The notes below the pieces were generated by a model. That model saw only the letters and a list, made by a program, of their open reading frames with translations, did not search any database and was not told the DNA's origin. A stretch of 64,000 bases of DNA from Agaricus subrufescens (lineage: Eukaryota; Basidiomycota; Agaricomycetes; Agaricales; Agaricaceae). Positions 1-8,900 of this stretch are shown one piece after another. Each line of letters begins with the position of its first letter. Position 1 is the first letter of the stretch. The stretch is from the NCBI GenBank assembly GCA_029945375.1, contig CM057062.1, positions 620,001 through 684,000 on the forward strand. The letters are read 5' to 3'. A program made the position numbers and the translations under genes.

Positions 1-425
1 TTGTTGTAGTGTTTCGCGATGGTGTCGAGTTGTTTGAAAGAAATCGGTTCCTTCCTCTGTACTGGTTTGCCGTGCAGTCTCTTCATTGACTTCACCAGGT
101 CTTTGATGCACGAACTGTTCCTTATTCCGATGACCTCCGGATACAGAGGCCTCAGTTTGAAACACACCCCAGACAAGTAGGAGTCTAGTGAGTTTGGTGA
201 TATATGGTGACACATGAACGCGATGTAACGTTCAAATGTCAAGATGGTTGGAGTTATCGGAACGTGATGGGTCTCGCAAAAAGCGAGGTAACTTGTATAT
301 TGTGATTCGTATGATTGTCGAGTCGACTTGTCTATTGTGTGCGCCAGCGCTTCCGCCACTTCGGCATCGAGCTGGTCTAGGCTGATTGGTGGCCTATTCC
401 AGCTCCTACCCACCGTCCGACTCAT
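1..425 (-). CDS. Tyrosine recombinase of a DIRS/Ngaro-type element, N-terminal part
   Basis: The minus strand is open from an ATG at 425 to the window edge, giving the first 141 residues of a protein. The part from about residue 34 (TRQSYESQYTSYLAFCE) to residue 95 (SYLSGV, LRPLYPEV) looks like the helical SAM-like core-binding domain of tyrosine recombinases found in YR retroelements. The catalytic R-H-R-Y domain would lie beyond the left edge. The start codon overlaps the stop of the upstream RT gene as ATGA, which fits coupled termination and re-initiation. YR elements use this enzyme instead of a DDE integrase. The family call rests on gene order (Gag, RT-RNase H, YR) and on domain look; completeness cannot be judged here. 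Confidence 0.75.
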   Translation of the reverse strand, partial: MSRTVGRSWNRPPISLDQLDAEVAEALAHTIDKSTRQSYESQYTSYLAFCETHHVPITPTILTFERYIAFMCHHISPNSLDSYLSGVCFKLRPLYPEVIGIRNSSCIKDLVKSMKRLHGKPVQRKEPISFKQLDTIAKHYN

Positions 426-2854
426 TTTTCTGCCTCCCCCAGCGCATCTCGAGGGGGTGATAAGGGATTTATTATGATTCCCGGAATCAAATTACTAGCC
501 TTCTCCAAATCTCTGCGCGATAGCGCATCCGCTACTTGGTTCTCTGTCCCTGGGATGTGTAAAACACGGAGTTGGCAACGCGACTTTATCAACAAATCCA
601 CCGAAAACCGGAGCATTGGGTTGTAAATTGGATCGATGGCTAGGGTATTGAAAGCGTCGACACAGTTCGAATTATCCGTGTAAATGACGATCTGATCGTC
701 CTCCAGCCCCCACTTCTCAACACAGTAATGTAGAGCCGTAACCACACCCCACAGCTCGCGGTAGTATATCCATTCGCTAGGGAGTTCCTCGTCGATCCGG
801 GACCAAAAACCCAAACAAGAGTCCGGGATAAACACCCCCAACCCTGTCAGGCATGCGTCCGTATAGACCGTGATCACCGCTGGGTCATCCGCCTCCCAGT
901 CTCTCGCCGAGAGAAGCAATACGCCCTCCATCCTCTGTAAGTGGCCTCGTGCCCACTCTAAATCATCGCTCATTGCCCGCGTGGATCTCGTTCGTTTGAC
1001 CGACCCCGTCTTTTCCCAGATCCTTGTGTAAACATTGCACAAGGCTGGTCGTAGGAGCGGGAAGACGTTGAGTGCCCAGTTCATCCAGCCGGCCAGCTTT
1101 TGTAGTTCTCGCGTCGTGAACCTGTTCGCCTTCTTCCCCTTCACAAAAATATATTGCTCTAGCTCCTCGACCAACTCGTCTTTCTTTTCCTTGGGTAATG
1201 TGAAAGTCAAATCCCTCGAATTCACTTCTATTCCCAAAATCGTCAAGACGGTTCCATGTTGTTGCTTGTGCGGTTTATACGGTATGCCGAGGTCGTCCCA
1301 TAGTCGTAACATTCTCGCCTGGTCAACCGGGACATCCCTGCCCAGGGGTGGATGATATACCTTCTCGGTGCCAATTTGAACCGCGAAACAGTCGTCCACA
1401 AAACCATTTGGGCTCGGCACCTTTCTTCGGTTCTGCGCAACCCACAAAACCAAGCTCATGAAGGAGATGAAGATGTCCCCGGACCGTCGTCCCCCAAACG
1501 CTACACATCGATTGATATGCTGGATGCCGTCGATAGTATTTACTTGGCGGATTTGCCATTCTGGTGACACGGGAAGAAGTCGATATGCCTCCGAGACGTC
1601 GCTCTTCCACAATAATACGTCCTGTGTGAAACTAAGATCTCGTCTCGCCCTCAGGAGTTGATCTCCAAGTCGTGCTAGATTGTCCATCGGGAACGCTCGC
1701 TCGTGTGGCGGAGTCATAGAATTCAACGAGTGTGTTCCAAAGCTCTGATGAGTCACTAGGCGGAAAGTGTTAGGCTCTGCCTTCGGTACTGCAAAGATGG
1801 GCATGCAATACATGCCTGGAAGAAGGTCCCCACCGAAACCAGTTGAGAACCTCCCCATGGCAATTTCCTTGTCCCTCTGTTCCCTCAGAAAAGAGGCCGT
1901 CTCCTCTGTTTTTGGTGGCGCCTGCGCCTGGTCATTCGTCTCCGGATACCCAGCTAGGTCAAGTGTAGCCCATGGCCAGAAACCCTTTTCCAGGCCCTCG
2001 CATACGGAATTAGCAAAATTTGGATTGGGGTGATCTTTCAATAACAAGCGGAAAACCGATACTCGTATGGGCGTGACGATCCGGAATAATTCGGGGCGGT
2101 CACGCAGGGTCTGATTGATCACATGCGTCTCTCCCAACTCTGGCGGTCTCGGTAAAGCCTCTGCCCTTCCTGACCACTCCACCGCGCCCGGTATGGGTCC
2201 CCCTTCTACGTCCCATCGGTTATAGCGTAGGTACTTGGGCTTTAGGCCCCTTCCCTTCAGGCTTGTTCTTGGTGCAATTTGACTGACCGTGATCGGTTCC
2301 TTTGCAGGCTCTGCATCTGTGTTTGTAGATGCAATCGGAGAGTGGACAACCTTTCTGCCCGTTAAACCGATTGCACATTCCCCTCCTACCTTCGCGGTTT
2401 GCGCTGGCAAACTCTGCTCCAGTGGAAGAGAGGATGACGTCGTCGAATTCGGCGTGGATTTCGGTGTCGAGGAGGGAGCTATTTTCCCCTCCTCCAACGG
2501 TTTCCCGGATGGCCTCGTCGTAGAGGATGACTTGCGGATGGTACGTGGGGTGTTTCCGCTGGAATTTTCGTAACATAAAAGCTGCATATGCGGCGAGTTC
2601 GTATTCGCGGTGCGGAAAGACGAAAGCCGTTGCTGCAGAGGCTGCTTGCCACGCAACTTGCCATTGCCCGGAGTTTTCGATCTTCTTACTTCTTTCTTTT
2701 CCGGGGAAGCGTACTTCGATTCCTCCAACAGTGCCCACATTCTCTTGCACAGGCCGCGATATGAACTGCGAGGCAAGGACCTTCCCGAGGTCGACGGCTC
2801 TTCCTCTGATGACGTTTGCCCATTCTGAATCGGGGAAGTGCTTTGGGCTCCCAT
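422..2854 (-). CDS. Reverse transcriptase-RNase H of a DIRS/Ngaro-type retroelement
   Basis: The longest reading from an ATG is 810 residues. The first roughly 200 residues overlap the Gag frame and are low in complexity. The reverse transcriptase follows, with the block FRLVTHQSFG, the palm segment LWKSDVSEAYRLLPV, CVAFGGRRSG, and the active-site FVDD (GFVDDCFAV). An RNase H domain comes next (VITVYTDACLTGLGV, IVIYTDNSNCVDA, VLHIPGTENQVADALSR). FVDD in place of YxDD, with no integrase or protease following, suits the DIRS/Ngaro order rather than Ty3 or Ty1. The true start is unclear because the frame overlaps Gag by about 635 nt; frameshifting, an internal start or splicing could supply it. 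No stop interrupts the frame, so the copy may be recent. Confidence 0.85.
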   Translation of the reverse strand: MGAQSTSPIQNGQTSSEEEPSTSGRSLPRSSYRGLCKRMWALLEESKYASPEKKEVRRSKTPGNGKLRGKQPLQQRLSSFRTANTNSPHMQLLCYENSSGNTPRTIRKSSSTTRPSGKPLEEGKIAPSSTPKSTPNSTTSSSLPLEQSLPAQTAKVGGECAIGLTGRKVVHSPIASTNTDAEPAKEPITVSQIAPRTSLKGRGLKPKYLRYNRWDVEGGPIPGAVEWSGRAEALPRPPELGETHVINQTLRDRPELFRIVTPIRVSVFRLLLKDHPNPNFANSVCEGLEKGFWPWATLDLAGYPETNDQAQAPPKTEETASFLREQRDKEIAMGRFSTGFGGDLLPGMYCMPIFAVPKAEPNTFRLVTHQSFGTHSLNSMTPPHERAFPMDNLARLGDQLLRARRDLSFTQDVLLWKSDVSEAYRLLPVSPEWQIRQVNTIDGIQHINRCVAFGGRRSGDIFISFMSLVLWVAQNRRKVPSPNGFVDDCFAVQIGTEKVYHPPLGRDVPVDQARMLRLWDDLGIPYKPHKQQHGTVLTILGIEVNSRDLTFTLPKEKKDELVEELEQYIFVKGKKANRFTTRELQKLAGWMNWALNVFPLLRPALCNVYTRIWEKTGSVKRTRSTRAMSDDLEWARGHLQRMEGVLLLSARDWEADDPAVITVYTDACLTGLGVFIPDSCLGFWSRIDEELPSEWIYYRELWGVVTALHYCVEKWGLEDDQIVIYTDNSNCVDAFNTLAIDPIYNPMLRFSVDLLIKSRCQLRVLHIPGTENQVADALSRRDLEKASNLIPGIIINPLSPPRDALGEAEK

Positions 2855-3524
2855 CGGCGGATCGGGCCCACTGCACGGCCGTAGTGATGTCGTCTCGCAA
2901 GTATTGGAAGATGTCTCTCATCTTCTGTTGGTCGACCATCCTCCGCTTTCGATTCTTTCTTCCAAGGTTAAACCACGGACATCGATCCTCCCGGAGAATG
3001 CGCCCGACTCTTCCCTCTTGTTCTCCTCTCCCTCTCTCTTCTCCCCAATCCGATCCAGCAACCTCAGCTTCTTCGCCGGCCTCTCCTCTTTGAATTCCGC
3101 CGGATCCCGCTTCGACGTTTCTTCTCCTCCGATCCGCGAGAGTAAGGGCACCGTCAAAGTCAACGGATAGGGTGTCTCGCTCGAGTTCGGATAATTCTCT
3201 GACTCCACTGAGGTAAGTGTCCGCTCGTCTCTTGATCCTGATACGAGAAACAATTCCTCTTCCATACTCCTCGATGGCTTCCAGGAGGGTGGGATGTAGA
3301 CTAAGGCTCCGCTCGACCACCGGTGACGATGTGTTGATAGTTCCCGAGCGGGTCCCGAGTGTTGCCGTATCACGTGGGGGAAGTGGTCGAGAAGGGTGTC
3401 CAGCCCCTCCAACAACTGGTGGATTTGGAGAGGAGGATCGAGTTCTGTTTCCGGCGACTGCTCGTTCCTCCCCGAACCCAACCAAGACTCTAGTGTTCTC
3501 GATTTCTCCGGGGTCATTGCTCAT
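2220..3524 (-). CDS. Gag-like protein of the DIRS/Ngaro-type element, zinc-finger C-terminus
   Basis: This is a 434-residue minus-strand frame with no intron. The N-terminal half is polar and low in complexity. The middle (LRDDITTAVQWARSADG to FVFPHREYELAAYAAFM) is compact and probably helical. The C-terminus carries a CCCH-type finger (C-x8-C-x4-C-x3-H, beginning CNRFNGQKGC) followed by a CX2CX4HX4C knuckle (CRACKGTDHGQSNC). That arrangement is common in agaricomycete retroelement Gag proteins, and nucleic-acid binding is inferred. The last 635 nt, including both fingers, overlap the N-terminal part of the RT frame in a different reading frame. Role as structural protein is inferred from position upstream of RT. 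Confidence 0.75.
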   Translation of the reverse strand: MSNDPGEIENTRVLVGFGEERAVAGNRTRSSSPNPPVVGGAGHPSRPLPPRDTATLGTRSGTINTSSPVVERSLSLHPTLLEAIEEYGRGIVSRIRIKRRADTYLSGVRELSELERDTLSVDFDGALTLADRRRRNVEAGSGGIQRGEAGEEAEVAGSDWGEERGRGEQEGRVGRILREDRCPWFNLGRKNRKRRMVDQQKMRDIFQYLRDDITTAVQWARSADGSPKHFPDSEWANVIRGRAVDLGKVLASQFISRPVQENVGTVGGIEVRFPGKERSKKIENSGQWQVAWQAASAATAFVFPHREYELAAYAAFMLRKFQRKHPTYHPQVILYDEAIRETVGGGENSSLLDTEIHAEFDDVILSSTGAEFASANREGRRGMCNRFNGQKGCPLSDCIYKHRCRACKGTDHGQSNCTKNKPEGKGPKAQVPTL

Positions 3525-3704
3525 AGTAATTCGACACCGGGACGCAAATAAGAACGGACGTTGCGATAGCGTTAGAACGTAGTATTGTCAGCGAATAATG
3601 AATGATTGAGGGGGAGAACGAGAAAAGCGATTGCCGTTCTCTCCCTTCGTTCCTACAGTTAATAGTCATGCCTTGACCATGTTTCACTTGAATCCGTTGT
3701 CCTA

Positions 3705-3769
3705 GGATTCATTCTCCCATCGGATTCATTCTTTGCTCTCGATTGGGTATGGATAATCTCCCAATCGAG
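3705..3769. repeat. Direct repeat pair and 10-bp stem-loop upstream of the YR element Gag
   Basis: GGATTCATTCT occurs at 3705-3715 and again at 3722-3732. Directly after it, CTCGATTGGG at 3738-3747 is perfectly complementary to CCCAATCGAG at 3760-3769 across a 12-nt loop. The position, about 180 nt upstream of the Gag start, suggests terminal-repeat or 5' untranslated structure of the element, but that is inference. Confidence 0.5.
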
Positions 3770-4402
3770 GCGGTGCCAAAATGGCTTAGGATTTCCTTTT
3801 CTAGTCGGGGTATCCTATCTCGACCCACCTCACAATCATTGGCCTCACGTAAACGGCTTTTAAGTCCAAAATAAGGTAGCTAGCTGATCATCAATAACCC
3901 AGGCTGACTAATTAAGTACCCGGTCCTGATGGTAACAAAAAAAAAAGGAAGCCAATATGATGATATTTTGGGCCTCGAGTTTCGAAGATGTAATGAAACA
4001 AGATTGGCTGTGCAAAGATACGAAACCATAGACAGTCCCTGGTAGGTATGTCCGTGTCTTGAGAGCAGGATAACACTCTCCCCACCGAATTTCTACTGCC
4101 CGACCCATACCTGTCACATATCCATCCAAGACCTTATCAGGTCGATCAAAAATCAACCAGATAAAAGGAAGTCCTCCAGCACTTTTTAGAATTATGTGAA
4201 GGATTTGTATGCGAGTGTGAGCTTTTGCGCATTCTCCAAGACCATCCATCACGATCACCCTCCGATTCCTAAAATCATGTCCCTCCCTCGATAACTCACG
4301 AATGGGATCAACGATCAACTTCTGGAATTGGACCTCCAATGCCTTGTGAAGAATGGAGGGATCGCGTCGTAATTCCTTCTCCAGAATATTTGAATATGCG
4401 GG

Positions 4403-4407
4403 GAATT
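4403..4407. repeat. Target-site duplication GAATT, left copy
   Basis: GAATT directly precedes the 5' LTR and is repeated directly after the 3' LTR at 11294-11298. Removing the element and one copy rejoins NACHT-like gene 1 in frame, which confirms the boundaries. Confidence 0.92.
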
Positions 4408-4720
4408 TGTTACGATCTATTTCTATTATCGGTCCCCTGACCCAGGCCCATATGCTACCGCTCCACCACCATATGCCACCATTACTGTATCCGTATATAT
4501 GTTCTCATGTTTACTCAGCTATGTTCTCGCCGTTAGTCAGACACCTCGGGTATACTTACTCAGCCCGACTTCTCCTTCTATTATTAGGTAGTCGACTCTT
4601 CTATAAGTAGCGTAGTTATACTCTGTATTCCTTACGCTTTACCAACTCGCTATATTCCCTTATCGCTCTCAAGTCTTTGCCTAAGTTGCAACCTGAGCTA
4701 ATCGCTATAAGGTCGTAACA
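4408..4720 (+). repeat. 5' LTR of the chromovirus
   Basis: This 313-bp LTR is bounded by TGTTACGA and TCGTAACA. It holds a TATAAG element at 4602 and, 30 nt downstream, the sequence that pairs with the primer site just after the LTR. It matches the 3' LTR except for one base. Confidence 0.95.
4602..4607 (+). promoter_or_regulatory. Likely TATA element of the LTR promoter
   Basis: TATAAG at 4602-4607 lies 30 nt upstream of 4632. That is the usual TATA-to-start distance and is also exactly where the self-primer complement begins. The transcript start at about 4632 is inferred. Confidence 0.55.
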
Positions 4721-4735
4721 TTTGGTAAAGCGTAA
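4632..4735 (+). promoter_or_regulatory. Self-priming pair: 14-nt RNA 5' end (4632-4645) and primer-binding site (4722-4735)
   Basis: TTACGCTTTACCAA at 4632-4645 is the exact reverse complement of TTGGTAAAGCGTAA at 4722-4735, which starts 2 nt after the 5' LTR. In Tf1 and related chromoviruses the 5' end of the element RNA folds back on such a site and primes minus-strand DNA in place of a tRNA. The position one TATA spacing below 4602 supports this reading. Confidence 0.8.
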
Positions 4736-4797
4736 AGCTCACCTTGCAGGAAGACCTCTAGTCATTGAGGCAGGAAACCACGAAGGCTCAATAGTAT

Positions 4798-5925
4798 ATG
4801 AGCACGGACGACACCGACCAGCTAGGAATCGATTTTGAAACCCTATTCTACGAAGGGCACCGAACCGGAAACAGATTTGAACCCCTCAGACAAGAGGAAG
4901 AACAGGACCAGTCATCAGAAAACGAGGAACCAGAAGAACACGAACCCGAAGGACCAGAACCAGTAGCCGTAGCGCCAAACACACCACTCGACGAAGAACT
5001 CAACCGACTAGCTAAGGAACTCGAAGAACTCGAACTCAAAGAAATGGCGACCAGCACCACCGAACCCAGAACCAAGATCGACCACAAAGCCCTCATCGAC
5101 CCCGGATACTTCGAGGGAGACAGAAAGAAATTCAACGACTGGTGGAGAGGAATAGAAGTATACCTTACCTTCCACCAATATCAAGATTCGAACTCCAAGA
5201 TCCTCATCGCCACCAACCGTCTCCGCGGAGAAATCCCGGGATGGTTCGCTAAACACTGGGAGGACAAGGTTATCAAATCCGACGACACCGCAGACTGGAA
5301 CACTTTTTCTCAGGAAATAGTAGACGCTTTCTCACCCGGAAACGAAAAGGAGATCGCCAAAGAAAAGATCGAAACGTACAAGCAAGGAAACACCCACACC
5401 AACGACTTCCTGGTCAAATTCACCGCTCTCATTAGTCAATCTGGAACCAACGAGGATCACGCGCTCTATCTTTTAAAGAACCATACCAGACCCGACATCA
5501 TTCACACCATATTGGGATACCCACCGTCCTCTATTCCCACCTCTCTCAAAGGATGGATCGCTGCCATAGGATCTGTCGGAAAAGGATGGGAATCTACCGA
5601 AAAACGAAGAAACGATCAACGCACCGCCACGGGCGTCACTTATGGAGGAAATGGACAACCCATGGAAATAGGAGCCAGAAAGCTGGAATGGGATGCAAAC
5701 GGAAGGCCGAAATGCCTCAAATGCGGAAAGTTCGGACACATTAAGAAGGAATGCCGAGGAGGATCGGGAAGATCCAACATCGAATGCTATAATTGTGGCA
5801 AACCCGGCCACATCGCCAAAGTATGCCGAAGCCCCAAGAAACAAACCAAGATTCGCGCTATTACCACCGGAGAAGAAGGAACAGCCGAAGAAACTCAACA
5901 GGATTTTCCCAAAGGTTCGGAGTAG
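4798..5925 (+). CDS. Chromovirus Gag
   Basis: This 375-residue protein is the structural polyprotein that packages the element RNA. The N-terminal 90 residues are strongly acidic. The capsid-like part (DPGYFEGDRKKFNDWWRGIE onward, about residues 100-230) resembles the retrotransposon gag domain of Ty3/Gypsy elements. Two CCHC zinc knuckles close the protein, CLKCGKFGHIKKEC at about residues 306-319 and CYNCGKPGHIAKVC at about 330-343. The ATG at 4798 is the first in the frame and lies 62 nt after the primer site. Pol follows in the -1 frame and overlaps the end of gag. Confidence 0.93.
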   Translation: MSTDDTDQLGIDFETLFYEGHRTGNRFEPLRQEEEQDQSSENEEPEEHEPEGPEPVAVAPNTPLDEELNRLAKELEELELKEMATSTTEPRTKIDHKALIDPGYFEGDRKKFNDWWRGIEVYLTFHQYQDSNSKILIATNRLRGEIPGWFAKHWEDKVIKSDDTADWNTFSQEIVDAFSPGNEKEIAKEKIETYKQGNTHTNDFLVKFTALISQSGTNEDHALYLLKNHTRPDIIHTILGYPPSSIPTSLKGWIAAIGSVGKGWESTEKRRNDQRTATGVTYGGNGQPMEIGARKLEWDANGRPKCLKCGKFGHIKKECRGGSGRSNIECYNCGKPGHIAKVCRSPKKQTKIRAITTGEEGTAEETQQDFPKGSE

Positions 5926-8900
5926 GCACGAACTCACGAACCAATGTATCTAGCCGTATGAGAAATCGATATGTTTGCCCTCAGAAACGACTAGGAGTGC
6001 AGGAGTTAATACTCAAACCGGAAATCACCAAACCCAATGGAGAAACGTTCCAAGCCAAAACCATGCTCGACTCAGGATGCACCCACACTTGTATCGACAA
6101 ACGAACCGTCCATAAACAGAAAATCCCCACCCATAAACTCGACCATCCCATCCAAGCAACCAACGCCGACGGAACCCCGAGCGGAAAAGAACCCATCACC
6201 AAATTCGTCAACCTGGATCTAAACATAGAAGGACACCAAGAAACTATCGACGCGGTCGTAGCCGAACTGGACTCGGCGGACATCTTCATTGGACATGATT
6301 GGTTAACCAAACACAACCCGGAAATCGACTGGAATCGAGGAACTGTAACCTTCTCAAGATGCCCACCCGAATGCTCAATCAGACACACCAACTTCTCACT
6401 GCCGGAACACCTACGACGCCTCCAAACCAAATGGGAAGACTTCGAAGAAGAAAAAGAACCCGACCCGACCAACCCCCTAGACCTACCTGATTACATGAGA
6501 CCGTACACCCACCTCTTCAACAAAAAGAACTTCGACAAACTACCAAAACGAACCCAATGGGATCATGAGGTCAACCTACTCCCGGACGCCCCAAATGAAA
6601 TCGACGCAAAGGTCTACGAAATGACTCCGAAGGAGGAAATCGAGCTCAACAAATTCCTGGACGAAAACCTGGCTTCTAACCGGATCCGACCATCCAAAAG
6701 CCCTTACGCCGCACCATGCTTCTTTGTACCTAAAAAAGACGGATCTCTACGGTTATGTCAAGACTACCGGAAACTCAACGAAGTCACTATCAAGGACAAA
6801 ACCCCCCTGCCTCTCATTAGCGAGGTCATCGGAAAGCTTAAACACGCCAAATACTTCAACAAGCTCGACATCATCTGGGGTTACAACAACGTAAGGATTA
6901 AAGAAGGAGACGAATGGAAAGGCGCAATCTTAACCAACAGAGGACTATTCGAACCCACGGTAATGTTCTTCGGAATGTGCAACTCCCCTGCAACCTTCTC
7001 TCGGTGGATGACCACCATATTCCGCGAAATGATCCAAGACGGTTCCCTGGTCAACTACATAGACGATTTCGCCATTCCTGCCGACTCACTTCCTGAACTA
7101 GAAGAACGGACATTGCGATTCCTAAAAATAGCGGATGAGAACAACCTATGCTTCAAACGAACCAAATGCGAGTTTAATGCAACCAAAATCTCGATGCTCG
7201 GAACGGTTATAGGAGACGGTCAAGCAAGCATGGAAACGGAAAAAGTCGAATCGGTCCGGAACTGGAAAACACCAACCTGCGTAAAGGACGTCGAACGGTT
7301 TATCGGTTTTGCAAATTTCTACCGACGCTTTATTCAAGACTTTAGCATTCTCGCTGCACCGCTCAATGCCTTGAAGGGAGGTAAGACCCCAAAACTCTGG
7401 AAATGGACCACCGAGGAACAAAACGCTTTCGAAGCCATCAAAACCGCCATCACCAATGAACCCGTCCTAGCCCTGCCAGACAACGAAGGAAAATTCAGAC
7501 TCGAAACCGATGCATCCAATGTAGGAATCGGAGCAGTTCTATCCCAGGAACAAGAAGGAAAATGGCACCCAGTCGCCTTCATGTCCAAAGCCCTCACCGA
7601 CGCAGAGAAGAACTACGAGATCTACGACAAAGAACTCCTTGCCATAGTCAAAGCAATCAAGAACTGGAGACACTATCTGCTAGACGCCAAACATCAATTC
7701 GAAATCTGGACCGACCACGAAAACCTAAAATACTTCCGAGAACCCCAGAAACTCAACGCCCGACAAGCCCGATGGTACCTCTTGCTACAAGAATATGACT
7801 ACTTACTCCGACATATCCCCGGAAAAACCAACGTCAAAGCCGACATCCTCTCAAGACTCTTCAGACATGAAACCGAAGAAGATACCCCCAAAATCGAGAT
7901 GTTCAAAGACCGCATGATAATCAGAACCTTATCCGAATTACCCACGTCGCTAGAAATAACCCTCCTCCAGAACCGAAACTTCAGCATCTCCACGGACTCC
8001 CACATCTTAAACGCAATTCGAAACTCCCCGAAACCCGAATACCGCGTAACTCAGGAGAAAAACAAACGACCTGAACTATTCTGGGAAGAAAAGGGAATCA
8101 CCTATCGAAATGGAAAAATCTACGTCCCAGACGAACCGAAACTTCGAGAAACTATTCTACTCGACCACCATAATCCACCCGACATCGGACACCCCGGAAC
8201 TTACCGCATGCTCGAACTCCTAAAACGAACCTTCTGGTGGCCCACCATCAAGACTGACGTCAAACGATTCGTGAAAGGATGCACGGAATGCCAAAGGAAC
8301 AAGATCATTCGTCAACCAGGTCACATCGCACTCAATCCACTACCGATCCCCGAACTCCCCTGGCAAGAAATCTCCATTGACATGATCGGACCCCTGCCTA
8401 AATCCGAGGAACACGACGCCATACTAGTCATAGTCGATCGATTTTCCAAAATGATTCACCTTATCCCCACCGAAACCTCTCTCACGTCAAAACAGCTAGC
8501 TGAAATCTACAAGAAAGAAGTCTGGCGCATTCATGGAATCCCCAAGCGTATTATTAGCGACCAAGGACCCCAGTTCGCATCAAAATTCATGAAAGAACTC
8601 TGCACTGCGCTAGGTATCGAAAGAAACCTATCCACCGCATACCACCCGCAAACCGATGGACAAACGGAAAGGATTAACCAAGAAGTGGAATCATACCTAC
8701 GCAACTTCGTCAACTACAAACAAAACGACTGGGCAAAATGGCTTCCCACCGCCGAATTCCAGTACAACGACAAAACCCACGCTGCCACCAAACAAACCCC
8801 GTTCTTCTTGACATATGGAACTCACCCTTGGAAAGGAAACCTCACCGTTAACTCGGCAAACCCACTCGCCAGCGAATTCGCCTCGGAACTAGCGAAAACC

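Larger units (their letters stand above)
1..3800 (-). mobile_element. Tyrosine-recombinase (DIRS/Ngaro-type) retroelement, 3' end outside the window
   Basis: Three minus-strand frames in the order Gag, RT-RNase H, tyrosine recombinase define the element. There is no aspartic protease or DDE integrase, as is usual for YR retroelements. All three frames are open. The 5' boundary is not sharply visible. I place it near 3800 because a stem-loop and short direct repeats lie at 3705-3769, and NACHT-like gene sequence begins at about 3908. The terminal repeats typical of this order could not be tested because the other end is missing. Confidence 0.65.

Noticed and set aside
4848..5135. Serine-rich minus-strand frame opposite gag
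   Set aside because: It is the antisense of acidic gag codons (GAA/GAG read as TTC/CTC); no independent support.
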